NCBI RefSeq assembly: GCF_900497805.2 | Contig: NW_020954630.1 | Location: 3,075,573 to 3,139,572, forward strand | Source: Vombatus ursinus | Lineage: Eukaryota; Chordata; Mammalia; Diprotodontia; Vombatidae | Direction of reading: 5' to 3' | DNA: 64,000 nt | Shown here: piece by piece, positions 20,030 to 31,058 of the stretch | Layout of the letters: each line of letters begins with the position of its first letter | Position numbering within the stretch: the stretch's first letter is position 1 | The notes under the pieces: generated by a model | Database searches by the model: none | The model's input: the letters and a program-made list of their open reading frames with translations, nothing else | Told to the model about the DNA's origin: nothing | Translations under genes and position numbers: made by a program

Positions 20030-21185
20030 TGGAAAAACTAGAAAGCAATCTGATACAAATAATTATGCTTAGACTAACACATTATACCATATTCTAAATA
20101 GATATGTGATCTTAATATTAAAGACCATATTATTTTTAAAAAGTACAAGAGAAGAACAAGTACCTCTCACAGTTGCAGGTGGGATATAAACTCTTAACCA
20201 AATAAGAGATAAAAGGTACTTACAAAAGATTAATACTGATTACATGAAACTGAAAAGCCTCATGTACCTAGGATAAGAAGGGAACAGTCTTGGATACCAA
20301 ATCTCTCTGTGAAGAGTTTGGTATCCAAGACATACACATATACATATACTTACACATATGCATACACATATACAGGAGACATTCCTCAATTGCTACCTGG
20401 TCAAGGGATAGGAAGAAACTGCTCTCAAAAGAACCACAATTCACACCATATGAAAAAAAGTTCAAAACCTATAGTGATAAAAGAAATGCACATCTAAACA
20501 ACCCTCAGGTTTTACCTCTCACCCTGCGTATTGGGCAAAGATAACAATAAATTTTAATAGTCAGTTTTGGAGGGGTTGTGGGACTAAAGTGACCTTTAGC
20601 CTTTTAATCAGAGACTTTTTTCCCGGGCTTTTATTCCAAGAAATCCATCAACAAGAAGAAAATTACCATAAACTCCAAAATATTTACAGCAGCACTTTTT
20701 GCGATAGCCAAGATTTGGAAATGAAATACATGCTCATCAACTAAGAAATGGCTAAATAAACTGTAGTACATGAATGTAATGAAGTATTACTGTGCTGTGA
20801 GAAATTATAATGTAACAAATATAGAGAAGCATGTGATGATCTTCATCAAGTAATGAAAAGTGAAGAAAGCAGAGCCAACAAAATATGAACAATTACAACA
20901 ATGTAAAAAGAACAAACCATCACAGACAAAAAGAATCAAAAGTGAATGTAGCAAAACTATAAAGATCAAACATGAATGTACTGAAGAGATATAAAAAGAC
21001 ACCTCCCACCAACCCTTTCATGAAAATGAGAGGTGCTCCATACTTTTTATATATACATGTAGTGATTAGTTATGTTAATTTTTTTTTCCTTTTATAATAT
21101 TATGTTACATGGGAAGGCTCTCTGGACAGACATGAGAAAGACTAGGATGATGTAAAAAAAAACAAGACATCAATAAAAAACTTGT
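20030..21185 (+). mobile_element. Old LINE-1 ORF2 3' part and 3' UTR
   Basis: Blocks typical of the L1 3' end appear in order: ATTACATGAAACTGAAAAGC, GGTATCCAAGACATA, ACCATATGAAAAAAAG, AATATTTACAGCAGCACTTTTT, TGAATGTAATGAAGTATTAC. It is heavily mutated. A simple repeat with TACACATA units lies at 20330-20375. Confidence 0.85.
20287..20331. repeat. 15-bp perfect inverted repeat (hairpin)
   Basis: GTCTTGGATACCAAA at 20287-20301 is the exact reverse complement of TTTGGTATCCAAGAC at 20317-20331, with a 15-base loop. The right arm is the normal L1 word; the left arm is an inverted copy of it. Confidence 0.9.
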
Positions 21186-21540
21186 TTTAGTAAAAAGGAT
21201 TTAATGCAACTCAGCTATTTGCTATCTTTTTGGACAGCCTAACTTCTGGAAGAGTTCAAATATAGTAGAGTCCATTTCCTCAGAGATGATTAAATGCAAG
21301 CTCTGGAGCAAAAAGAATTCTCTCTGAAATTTCTCTCCTAGCTCTAAATGAAAAAAGTCTATGATTATTCTCAAACTTACCATACAATCTCTGCATGGTA
21401 AGATTTTTAACGATAAAGTACTCCCTACTTATTTCAAATCATCTTCACCCACTTTTAGACCATTCTCTTTCTTACATGTGACTGCCACATAAATTCTTGA
21501 AAATAACAATCATGTGCCTGTAATGTTTAAGATTACATAG
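21186..21540. other. Unassigned intronic DNA
   Basis: No repeat or gene recognised between two L1 3' ends. Confidence 0.45.
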
Positions 21541-22565
21541 CAAAATTCCCCAGCTGAAAAATGATCAAAGGATATTAACAAGCATTATTAAGAAGAAGAA
21601 ATCAAAGTTATCAAAAGTCACATGAAAAAATGCTCTCCCACCTCACACCTATCAGAAAAGGAAAATAAAAAATGGTAGAAGGGATGTGGAAAAACTGAGA
21701 CACTAATGCACTGTTGGTGAAGTTGTATGCCCAAAGGGCTATAAAATTGGACACAAAACGTTTGACCCAGTAACACCACTACTAGGTCTATAATCCCAAA
21801 AAGATCAAAGATAATGTAAAAAGACTTAGCTGTACAAAAAAGTTCAGAGCTAGTCTTTTTATGGTGGCAAAGAATTCAAAATCGAGGAGATGGCCATCAA
21901 TTAGGGAAAGGCTAAACAAGTAGTAGTATATGATCATTATGGAATACTACTGTGCTATATATAAGAAATTAAGAGGAAGACAGATTCAGAAAAAAACTGA
22001 AGACATTCGTGAACTCAAGCAAAGTGCAGCGGGCTAGAAAACATTGTACCAAGTAACAGCAATATTGTCAGGGATGATCAAATGTGAAAGACTTGGCTAC
22101 ACTGATCCAAGAAAACGTTCCAAGACAATTAGAAAGGACCCTTGATGAAATGCATTCCCGGATTCAGGAGGACCTGAGTTTAAATTCAGCCCCAGACCCT
22201 TACTAACTGTAATGCTAGGCAAGTTGCTTAACCCTGTTTGCCTCAGTTCCTCATTTGTAAAATGAGCTGGAGAATAAAATAGCAAACCACTTCAGTATCT
22301 TTGCTAAGAAAGCCCCAAAGGAGGTCATGGAGAATCAGAGACAACTGAAAAACAATTCAACATGATGAAAAATGTGTAATTGCCTCCACCTCTCCAGAGA
22401 GAGAGAACTGATGAACTTTGAATGCAGATTGAAGCATACTTTTTATTTTGTTTGAATTTTCTGGAACTATTTTTATGTGACTTCACACATACAAATAAAA
22501 TCAAATTTCTTGCCTCCTCAGGAAGAGAGAAAGGGGAGAATTTGAAAATAAAATTCTTTAAATGA
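21541..22565 (+). mobile_element. LINE-1 ORF2 3' end and 3' UTR
   Basis: TCACATGAAAAAATGCTC, CTCACACCTATCAGAAAAGG, CCAAAGGGCTATAAAATTGG, TTTGACCCAGTAACACC and the L1 3' UTR (AGAGAACTGATGAACTTTG, CAGATTGAAGCATAC) are present. A Mar1 SINE at 22153-22362 interrupts the 3' UTR. Confidence 0.9.
22153..22362 (+). mobile_element. Mar1-type CORE-SINE (head truncated) nested in L1
   Basis: It begins within the head at GGATTCAGGAGGACCTGAG, then TGTTTGCCTCAGTTCCTCAT, TAAAATGAGCTGGAG, CAAACCACTTCAGTATC, GCTAAGAAAGCCCC and AATCAGAGACAACTG. GATGAAA occurs on both sides, a probable target-site duplication. Confidence 0.88.
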
Positions 22566-22884
22566 TTGTTTAAAAATTTTTACATGTACTTGGGAAATAT
22601 TTAATGAAATAAATTTTAAAAAATTTAAAAGGTTACTTGGTAAACTAATCAGTCTATAATGAAGCTTAAGAATTTTATGAATGCCAAACAAACATTGGAG
22701 GATAGTCTATCCTCAACTCAGTATTTTTATAGTGGTAACGAAGTTGGTCTACTTGGCACTGCTTTGCAACTTCTATCCTGACACATGAAAGTAGTCCCCC
22801 TAGGTTTAGTAAAATAATGACGGGTTTGCCTTTTTTGTATGTTAATTGTACAAATGATGATAAAATAAGAACTACATAACTTTC

Positions 22885-23500
22885 ATTCATTCAAACAATT
22901 AACTACTAAGCTAGTTATATGAAATATAGAGTTTGTTCACAAGGAGCTTATAATCCACCTATAAAAATAGCTACGGCATATAAGTGAACCAGAAAAAAAC
23001 AAAGGATGGATTCAGCAAACATAAGGAATTTGAAGGTAAAATCAATTTCAGAGGAGAGAGGTTAAGGGGAGAGCAAGAAAAGGCTTCACAGAATAGTGAG
23101 AACCTTAATTAGGCCTTGAAGGAGCTTTAAGTGGAAATGGCATGCAGTATAGGGAATGAACAAGGGCACAGGGTTGGATGGGTATAAGAGAAAAAGGAAG
23201 GAAAGTCATTTAGCATGGCTGGAAAACAGATCCTGTGAAAGAAAGTAGTTTGAGATAAGGCTCAAATGCAGGTTAAAATTAGGCTGCTGAGGATTATCAG
23301 GAACTTATACTTTATTCAGTAAACAATGTAGAAACCATGAACAGTTTTTTTGTTGTTGTTTTTTTTTTTCCAAGAGTTTTATGTTGGGAGCAACCCATCA
23401 GAAAAATTACTCTGGCATTAGTACATGTGTACAGAATGGATTATTAACAGTTGGATCTAGAGAATAATCTAACAAATTGGCTAAAAAAGATTATGCTATC
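22885..23500 (-). mobile_element. L2 LINE 3' fragment, diverged
   Basis: The plus strand shows the complement of L2: AAGGAGCTTATAATCCACC, GGCTTCACAGAATAGTG, AGGCCTTGAAGGAGC, then GAAAAATTACTCTGGCATTAG and AATAATCTAACAAATTGG. A T-rich patch at 23347-23371 interrupts it. Confidence 0.6.
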
Positions 23501-23793
23501 TCATTTTTTTTAATGAGAGATCACTTCTAAACCACATTGTATTGCTCAACCAATGATCATTCCAAGGAATTATTTGAGTGGATATAAATGTCATCTCACT
23601 AACTTAACCCAGAGACCAATATCTAAATTAAATTAAATCAAACATATTCTTACAAGGAGATAAACACAAATTTAAGACAATTCCAGGCAGAAGGCTCTTT
23701 TTGAGGGAAAAAAAATCCTACATAACCTTTGTTTTTCAATCACCTTCTTTCTAAGCACATACATGACACTCTTATCTAGTCAATCATCCTCTA
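23501..23793. other. Unassigned intronic DNA
   Basis: No repeat or gene recognised. Confidence 0.45.
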
Positions 23794-23931
23794 AAGAAGA
23801 GAAAAGAAACAAGTAGGGAGAAGGAGAAAGGAGAGAAAGAGGGAGAGGAGAGAGAAGAGAAGAGAGAAAAAAGTGGGCAGATAGACAAGGAGAGAGAAAA
23901 GGGAGGAGAGAAGAAAGGAGAGGGAAAGAGG
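23794..23931 (+). repeat. Purine (GA)-rich low-complexity tract
   Basis: About 140 bases almost wholly A and G (GAGAAAGAGGGAGAGGAGAG type) on the plus strand. In the KMT2C transcript it appears as a polypyrimidine tract, deep in intron 2. Confidence 0.92.
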
Positions 23932-24899
23932 CAGTTCAGCAGAACTAAACAGCAAATCTGAGAATACCAGCCTTATTCAATATCAACAGTTTCCAGCTTG
24001 AATTTTCTATGCTCTTCCCAAGCAAAAAATTTTTTACAATTCACTTTAGTGTTTCAGTCCTCTACATTCAACTCAAATCAACTTATAGTTCAAGACCAGA
24101 TGACCACTGAAAATATGGAAATAACATGAAGGCACTAGAAGAAAATAAATATGAGGATTAAAGAATGAAAGGAGCCAAACCTTACTAAGACCATACAGTT
24201 GCCTCACAACTATACCTCATGAATGTCCTTTCAAAGAAGAGTTGGAAATTATTGGGGAGGCAAACACTAAACCACAATTATCATCACTCCAACAAGTAAT
24301 TTTTCATTGCACCTACAATGGGGCAGGTGCTAGGAATAAAGTATGAAAAATGAAACAATGCCTACTCAGCAGGAGTAGGAGTAGTATTATATTATAACAG
24401 AATACACACCAAGTACAGATATGAATATATGTTACATAAAAAAGCTAATAAATACAAACATATAGAAAATATTAAATACACAGTAATTTTAAAGATATAA
24501 CACTACCAACTGGGATATCAGAAAAAGTTTCTTACAGAAGATATAGTCAGACAACTGACTTGGTAGAGACAATGCAAAAATAAAATAAACTTAAGTAAAA
24601 ATAAAAAATACACAATTAGATAAACACATTTTGGACTGTTTACGAAAAGGATATAAATGAAGAAAATGATAAGCTTGTTGACTAGAATAACTTTCAAAAT
24701 GATTTTTAAACATTTTAAAATCACCAATATTTCACAGTGTGTTCTTTCACCTTACCATTTTTAGATAGAATAATCTTTTATGATAAAGACTTTAAAAAAA
24801 TGAGGAAAAAAATTAAACAAAGATTGCTACCATTATCAAATAAGTCTGACATCATGTGTTCCCATCCATGGTTCCACATCTTTGTAAAGAAGAGCAGAA
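23932..24899. other. Mostly unassigned; possible L2 remnant
   Basis: 24290-24570 (CACCTACAATGGGGCAGGTG, CTAGGAATAAAGTATG, AGTTTCTTACAGAAGATATAG) has the order of a very old minus-strand L2 3' end. The rest is AT-rich with no call. Confidence 0.4.
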
Positions 24900-25420
24900 T
24901 GATCTTTTCATAGCTCTTCTTTGAGAATGCTGTTCGGTCATGAAAATTCTGTAGCATTCATTTATCATTGTTCTATTATTATTTTTTTCCTTTACATTGC
25001 TGAAATCAACATGTATCTATTATATTTGGTTCTACTTAATTTGCTTATCATCAATAGATTTTTCAATTTTTTTTGTATTTCTTATTCACAATTTATGAAC
25101 CACAGTAATATTCCACTGTAGTCAAAAGCTTCAATGTATTTATGCAACCCCAATAAAGGGGCATTTGCTTGATTTCCAGTATACACTTACTACAAAAAGT
25201 AGGTCTCAAAATAGTTCAGTATATATTGGGGGCCTTTCTTTTTTGTTATTAACCTCCTCAAAGCATATGCAAAACACTGTAATCTGCAAGTCAAATGGCC
25301 CAGATATCTTAGTCACACTCAGCACTATTTTGCACAACAGCTACACAATTCATGTTCCCAGAAAAAATGCATTGGCATTCCTGTCTTACTGCAGTCTCTC
25401 CAACACTTTTTTTTAAGATA
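24900..25420 (-). mobile_element. Old LINE-1 3' end fragment
   Basis: The plus strand reads complements of L1 3' words: AATTTATGAACCACAGTAATATTCCACTG order, GGGGCATTTGCTTGATTTCC, TGCAGTCTCTCCAACAC. Identity is low, so this is an ancient copy. Confidence 0.6.
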
Positions 25421-25494
25421 GTAAAGTAGGTTTATAATGCTGATACTTAGACTAATCCTAAAAAACATAGCCTTGATAATGAAACAAGAGAAAG

Positions 25495-26345
25495 AGAGAA
25501 CCCAGAGGAAGAAAATTATAAACTACTATCCTTAATGAATATTTATGAATAAATTTTAAACAAAATATTAGCAAATGCACCACAACAACATATTGAAAAG
25601 ATTATGGATCATGACCAGGAAGGAATTATACCAGTAATGCAGGATTAATACATTCAGACAGCTAGGTGGTGCAGTGAATACCAGCCCTGGTATCCAGAGA
25701 ACCCGAATTCAAATCTGCCCTCAGACACACAATACTCACTAGTTGTGTGACTCTGGGCAAATCACTTAACCCCAATTGCCTCGCCAAAAACAAACAAACA
25801 AAAAAACCCTATCAAAATGACTGACAATATTAGAAACAGATAATTAAAATCATGTGATTATATCAACGTATTGTGAAAAGAACTGATAAAATACAACACC
25901 CATTTCTGATTTAAAAAAAAATGAGACAGAATATGAAAAAATGACCCTGTCATTAATACAGTAAATTGTATCTAAAACAAAGAGCAAACATCCCACAAGA
26001 AAAAAAAGTATGAAGCCTTTCCAATAGAATCAGGGGTAAAGCAAGGATGGCCATTATCAATTCTATTATTTAATGTAGTGCTCAAAATGCTTGTTAGAGC
26101 AGTTAGACAAGAAAAAGAAACTGAGGCAATAACTACAGCAAAAAAGGAAACCAATCTTAAAAGTCCTAAGCAAGAAACCTGAGTCAAGTAAAAAGTTTAT
26201 AGAAACAATAAATTCTGCAAAGTCACAAGATATAAAATAAATCCACATAAATCATCAGCACTGCAAAATGTTACCAAAACACAACAGAATTTCCACTTAA
26301 AATAATTATCAAAATGTATAAGATATTGCAAAGACTATTTTCCAA
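25495..26345 (+). mobile_element. LINE-1 ORF2 RT-domain fragment
   Basis: ATTATGGATCATGACCAGGAAG, then after the nested SINE ATCAGGGGTAAAGCAAGGATGGC and CATTATCAATTCTATTATTTAATG, which encode the RT block GVKQGWPLSILLFNVVLK. Stops are frequent. Confidence 0.88.
25655..25806 (+). mobile_element. tRNA-type SINE nested in L1
   Basis: CAGACAGCTAGGTGGTGCAG, GAATTCAAATCTGCCCTC, GTGTGACTCTGGGCAAATC, ACTTAACCCCAATTGCCTC and a tail of AAAC units. Confidence 0.9.
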
Positions 26346-26374
26346 GAGAAATCTAGGAATAACATAGACTGCTA

Positions 26375-27165
26375 ATAAAATTGTCTTTTTATTAATCCTC
26401 TCCATTTCATGCTACATTCTAGCTCCTTATCACAAAAACCTGATATACCTTCTCTCATGCTCCTTGACAAAATGGCCCAAGATGAAAAACAAGCTTTATT
26501 TCCAATTTCCACTTTGAGATATTCCCTTTGCTACCATTATTCCACTGCCCCTGTGTCTTTGAGCTTTTAATGACAGTTATCCAGCAGCCCTCAGCTTTTG
26601 TTTTGTTTTGTTTTGTTTGGGGGGGGGGGGGTGGAGTTTAGTACCAGACATAGGCTGACCATGTTATTCTCCAGCCCAAGATGATTTAGCAGCTGCCTAT
26701 TATACCCAGGATAAAACACAATGTTTCCATATGTAGCTACTGCAAAAAAGTTTAAATGACAGACGGATTTCACTATATTCCCATTCACATAATAATTTAA
26801 GGTTCCTCCCTAACATAATGTTGTCTCCCATCTTCAGGTCACTACACAGTTTACTACTCACACCTGAAATGCTTCTTTCTATTTCTTAAACTCCTGGACC
26901 CTAGCTCCACTGGACCCTAGATTCATTTATAACAGAGGCTAAGTGCCACTTAACTATAAAAGGCCCTTACTAATAACTCCTAATCATTATCATCTATTAC
27001 AAGTTACTTTGTACATATTTCTATTTATTTGGGAACATGTTGTTTTGACCCAGTAGGAAAAAAGCTCCATGAAAGCAAATATTTCCATTTTCCTTTGTAT
27101 CCCCACCCTGGCACATACCAGGTAGTGAACAAATGTTTCTTAAATTGAGTATAATTACAGTATCT
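26375..27165 (+). mobile_element. L2 LINE 3' end
   Basis: L2 3' coding and UTR words in order: AGCTCCTTATCACAAAAACC, ACCTGAAATGCTTCTTTC, AAAGCTCCATGAAAGCAAAT, TTGTATCCCCACCCTGGCAC and ATGTTTCTTAAATTGAG. A (TTTTG)n plus 13-G run at 26597-26631 interrupts it. Confidence 0.7.
26597..26631 (+). repeat. (TTTTG)n followed by 13 G
   Basis: Four TTTTG units, then TTT and a 13-base G run at 26619-26631. Confidence 0.95.
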
Positions 27166-27749
27166 TGAAGCATAAAGTAGGCAATAAATCTAACTGTTCA
27201 TGTATCATAAAATCACAATAATAAGTATTTTCTTTCTAATGAATTTTTGTTTGAGAAAGGGAAATTTGATATGAGTACCAAAGCAACACAGTATTCTTTT
27301 TTTTCTATAATCTAAAACCTTTACCACATGTTCTACTCTGTTGTCTTACTATGACATAAAAGCGACCCTGGCTGGCAATAACGAAGAAAGGCTTCAAGCA
27401 TAGGGTGACATACTGGATGACCACAGCCATATTAAAAGATGCCTAGTTAAATTCAGAGAGTCTTATCCTTAGACAACTGGAAATTATGAAGAAAGGTGAT
27501 GAAAGGGGTAGGGGAAAGGCCACATTAACATTAATTCATGAGTACACAAAAATTAATGGCACTACCTTACCAAGACTTGGAGAATTTTGATTGATCATAA
27601 GGTAGAAAACTCAATGTGACGAATTTACAGATATCTTTCAAAAATAAAACCTAACAACTCATACCACTACTACCATGTAGTAGTTCTTAAATTTCAAAAC
27701 CTGTGTCAGTAAAAAGTAAGGACATTTAATAGGATTCTTAATTTATTAC
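27166..27749 (-). other. Intron 2 sequence next to exon 2, no repeat recognised
   Basis: The 580 bases nearest the exon 2 donor hold no transposon I can name, in contrast to the rest of the intron. No second donor stronger than the annotated one stands out. Confidence 0.5.
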
Positions 27750-27838
27750 CTGTTTCAACGGTGTTTTCTGTTTCTGCTGCCTCCAACCCATCCATGCTAT
27801 CATCATCCTCCACTGTAGCTTTTCCTCTACTTCGAGGC
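27750..27838 (-). CDS. KMT2C: KMT2C (MLL3) coding exon 2
   Basis: This 89-nt exon of the H3K4 methyltransferase gene reads, on the minus strand, PRSRGKATVE, then DDDSMDGLEAAETE and NTVET. The human protein, recalled from memory, has PRSRGKTAVEDEDSMDGLE followed by TTETETIVET, about residues 55-83. The acceptor is a strong pyrimidine tract TTTGTTTGCTTTTTAG and the donor is ACAG|GTAATAA. The first base (G) completes a Lys codon begun in exon 1, and the last base (G) begins a Glu codon finished in exon 3. The exon encodes the end of the basic N-terminal region after the AT-hook (exon 1) and the start of an acidic linker. The frame is open throughout. Confidence 0.95.
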
Positions 27839-28689
27839 CTAAAAAGCAAACAAAGAAACTTCATTAAACTACAACACTAACATTATAATTACTTGCATTG
27901 TGCCTAGAACAGAAGTTAAAAGTATGTGAAACATACTAATACAAAAGAAAATTTTCCAAAAATTAGACCCAAATTACCTCTCAGAAGCTGATTAGCTGCC
28001 TGTTTTAATGGTGCACCAGTTTAAATAAACTGTGTTCCCCCAAGACTCTTTCCCACAGCAGAATGCTTTTACACCTTGAAAAATTCTCTAAATAGTTCTA
28101 TGCAGCAAAAACATCTAGAGTTAACTGTAATCAACTCTAATAAGCGCTAACGTAATAAGCTTTATCTTAAATATGAAATAGAAGATTTTCAAAATGATAT
28201 AAAAGTAAAATTGTTAGTATAATTACTGTAGCCTAAATCTCTTGACATTGAGAAAGTCAAAATAATATACATAATAATTTGAAAAACAGAAGCTCTAAAA
28301 CTGGTTCTGTTCTGAAGCTATGAAGGAGAGAGAAAAATGAGGAAAAAGGGAATATTAGTGCAGAACACGAAAGGGGGAAAGGAATTTTATATTTTTCATA
28401 TTTGGAGTACATGAGAAGAGTGTACAAACATGGAGGAAAACAGTTGACAGAAAGCACATATCTAATTAACTTCACTCTTAAATAGTCAATGGAGAGTTAA
28501 ATACACTCGGGAAATTAGGTGTAGGAATATATTTAATTCAACTGAAAAACATGTGAAAGGTAAGATGGAGTTTAACAGGGAGGATAATACTGAGAAGACA
28601 AAAGCTGCTAACAAAACCAACTTCAAAATCCTGAAAGGGGAACAAAAGAGCTGGGGAGGACAGGGGAAGCTAGGGAGTTGCCTTAAATG

Positions 28690-29345
28690 GTCTTTTCTAC
28701 AACAGTAATGGCTACTCAACTGAAGTATGATGAATGTAATGGATTATTATGCCTTGAGAAATAACAAAAGAGATGATTTTAGAAAAATCGGATAGTATGA
28801 ACAGATACAGAATGAAGTGAGCAGAACCAAGAGAACAGTTTATATAAGGACAACAATGCTGTAAAGAAAACACAACTAAAAACTCTGATTGATATAATAA
28901 CCATGAACAATGAACAATTCCCAGAGGCCTGGTGAAGATGCATACCACCAACCACCAGATAGAAAAGTAAAAAAAGATATAAACTGTATTCAATTATGTA
29001 GCTCAGTGAGTACATAATTAAACCTAGAGTCAAGAAAATCTGAGTTCAAAGCAAGCTTCAGACACTTAATAACTGTGTGACCCTAGTCAAGTCATTTAAT
29101 CTCTGCCTGCCTCAGTTTTCTCATCTCTAAAAATGGATATAACAAAAGCATCTAGCTTTCAGGGTTGTTTTGAGGATAAATTAAGATATTTGTAAAGCAC
29201 TTTGTAAATCTTAAAGTGTTATAAATGCTACCTATTAGCATTGATTATGCTAATCGGTTAAAGGATTTTTCCCCCGTCATGTATTTTTTTGTTTAAATTA
29301 AGGACAAAGACTGGAAGGAAAAGGAGATTTTTAACAAGAATCCTG
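28690..29345 (+). mobile_element. LINE-1 3' end, split by a MIR-class SINE
   Basis: ATGAATGTAATGGATTATTATG, GAATGAAGTGAGCAGAACCAAG and AGAGAACAGTTTATATAAGG form the end of ORF2. After the SINE, the remaining 3' UTR with GACTGGAAGGAAAAGG is at 29262-29345. Confidence 0.8.
28998..29245 (+). mobile_element. MIR3-like CORE-SINE nested in L1
   Basis: GTAGCTCAGTGAG, TGAGTTCAAAGCAAGCTTCAG, CTGTGTGACCCTAGTCAAG, GCCTCAGTTTTCTCATC, then TGTAAAGCACTTTGTAAATC and TATAAATGCTACCTATTAGC. All CORE-SINE segments are present. Confidence 0.85.
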
Positions 29346-29600
29346 AAAATGTCATTAAAACATGTTTAAATTTAAAAAATGGAATTCAAACAAAGTCTAG
29401 AAAAGAGTAGAGACAAGCAAGACAATTCTGAGAATTAGATATGGCACTGCACTTGAGTTTGCACAAATCTACACACAAGGACACATGTCCTTGACTAGAC
29501 AGTACTTTATGGTACTCAATTTGATTTATTTTTTAAACTTTACAGTATTAGTAATTTTGTGGCTAAAACCACCAGTGCTACATGCAATATCAAACATTAG
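29346..29600. other. Unassigned intronic DNA
   Basis: No family recognised. A small imperfect palindrome AAGGACA..TGTCCTT sits at 29477-29492. Confidence 0.45.
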
Positions 29601-30000
29601 CCCTCTAATGCCCTCCCCTCTACCCCTCAAATTCAGATACAGTAACCACCCTTAAAAGTTTATGCAACCTTCTGTTCCATCACTACGCATACTCTCTCTG
29701 CTTCGATGAGGAATTTGTATTTCATAGTGTGATAGAAAGTTAGTTATTCTAGTTCCTCAGAGTTCTACTTTTTTAATATTTCCATTCATATTACATTTAT
29801 CCCTTATACACCTCCCCCCTCCCTCCATCACCACTGCAACAATTCATTGAAACCTTTCAATGTATCTCTGAATTCTTCATAGACATCACTTCTTGCTGCT
29901 CTATAATATTTCGTTATGCCTACATTTTAGTTTGTTCAGCAATTCACCCATTTGATAGGCATTCCCTTTACTTCTAGGATCAACATTAATATTTTAACAT
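29601..30000 (-). mobile_element. Old LINE-1 3' UTR/ORF2 end fragment
   Basis: The plus strand reads complements of L1 3' words: GCTCTATAATATTTCGTTATG, TTTGTTCAGCAATTCACCC, TTTGATAGGCATTCCC. Only the right part (29760-30000) is clear. Confidence 0.55.
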
Positions 30001-30004
30001 ATCA

Positions 30005-30156
30005 ATAAAAATTAAGTCCCCATATACACCAAAATACTTGTAGCAGCACTTTTTAAGATAGCAAAAAATTAGAAAATCAAGTAGATAACCATTGATTGAG
30101 GAATAGCTAAAGGGAACATGAATGTAACAGAATATTACTGTGTTCTAAGAAATGAG
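30005..30156 (+). mobile_element. LINE-1 ORF2 3' end fragment
   Basis: ACCAAAATACTTGTAGCAGC, ACTTTTTAAGATAGC, AATGTAACAGAATATTACTG: the typical L1 ORF2 terminus. It is in opposite orientation to the fragment on its left. Confidence 0.78.
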
Positions 30157-30256
30157 ATATGTCAAATCTAGCCTCAGACCAAACACTTGATACTTACTAG
30201 CTGTGTAACCCTGGGCAAATCACTGAACGCCAATTGCCAAATAAATAAATAAATGA
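30157..30256 (+). mobile_element. tRNA-type SINE, 5' truncated
   Basis: It starts inside box B (TCAAATCTAGCCTCAGACC), then ACTTACTAGCTGTGTAACC, CTGGGCAAATCACTGAACG, CCAATTGCC and a tail of AAAT units. Confidence 0.85.
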
Positions 30257-30282
30257 ATAGTGAGTCAACAAATAAATCACAA

Positions 30283-30630
30283 AATCAATGTATTATATTA
30301 AAATTAATAGCAATGAAACAGCAAAATACATGTAGTACTTCAAAAGTAACATTGGGAAAAACTTATAATAACACAATAGAAAATACCAAGATGAGGTAAG
30401 CACACAATTTAAAAGTCTAGGAAAAAAATTAGCAACTGTAAAATGTTTAAAAAAATTTTTTACAATCAAAAATACAAAAAAAAAGAAATCCCAAGGCAAA
30501 GAAAAAGAGCTACTTTTTAAAAGACTAATAACCATTATCTAGCCTGTATGTAAGATGATACCTCCAGAAAAACAGCAAACGCAAAAGGAATTGAATATTT
30601 ACAAAAATATAAAATCTCCCAAAACAAGCT
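30283..30630 (+). mobile_element. LINE-1 ORF2 fragment, first member of an inverted/direct pair
   Basis: 30283-30513 (segment A: ATTAATAGCAATGAAACAGC, ACACAATAGAAAATACCAAG, AATTTAAAAGTCTAGG) continues into 30523-30630 (segment B: CCTGTATGTAAGATGATACC, GAATATTTACAAAAATATAA). Segment B corresponds to the L1 region after the endonuclease (compare the complement near 1680-1740). Segment A is inverted at 31059-31326; segment B is directly repeated at 31340-31452. Confidence 0.7.
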
Positions 30631-31058
30631 TTCTCAATGAATAAAGGAGTAAGAAATAGGAGGGAGAGAATTTGTAATTGAAAATTAAACTGAATTTTAA
30701 ACAAGATATCCTGCTGCTCTTACTATGAGGGTCTTGTCTCAATTTTACTGAGGCAAAGGTCATTTGTTCTAAGCTTTTTCACAATTCTATGCCCCAAATG
30801 CCTAATTATCCCTCATCTTTTACATCTAAGTAAAAGGTAGACCGGCCCTTCTTGTGTGCTTTTGCCCAAACATTCTTCCCCACTCCAAATCTTCATTCTC
30901 TCTTGAAGTAATTGAAGTAACTGCTGGCTGCTACCGAACTATACCCAGACTTTCACAATCCTTAAAAACCTTCACTTAATATAATCTTTCCCTCAAAGTA
31001 ACATCCTACATATCTCCTCCGTTCTACAGCTAAAACCCAAAAAAGCTTTCTGGTCTCA
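30631..31058. other. Spacer between the two L1 segments
   Basis: Sequence with pyrimidine-rich words (CCCTCATCTTTTACATC, CATTCTTCCCCACTCCAAATC). No family assigned. Confidence 0.4.

Larger units (their letters stand above)
2368..27749 (-). other. KMT2C: KMT2C intron 2 (complete)
   Basis: The intron is bounded by the exon 2 donor (ACAG|GTAATAA, complement at 27748-27749) and the exon 3 acceptor (complement at 2368-2369). It is a phase 1 intron of 25,382 nt. Most of it is repeat. 2370-2660 shows no repeat I recognise. Confidence 0.92.

Noticed and set aside
20325-20375. Short, regularly spaced TACACATA words suggesting a CRISPR-like or satellite array
   Set aside because: The units are microsatellite slippage products of irregular spacing within an L1 and there are no unique spacers.
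23794-23931. The purine tract as a possible splicing polypyrimidine tract for a hidden KMT2C exon
   Set aside because: On the gene strand it is pyrimidine-rich, but no AG followed by an open, conserved-looking exon with a donor was seen downstream.
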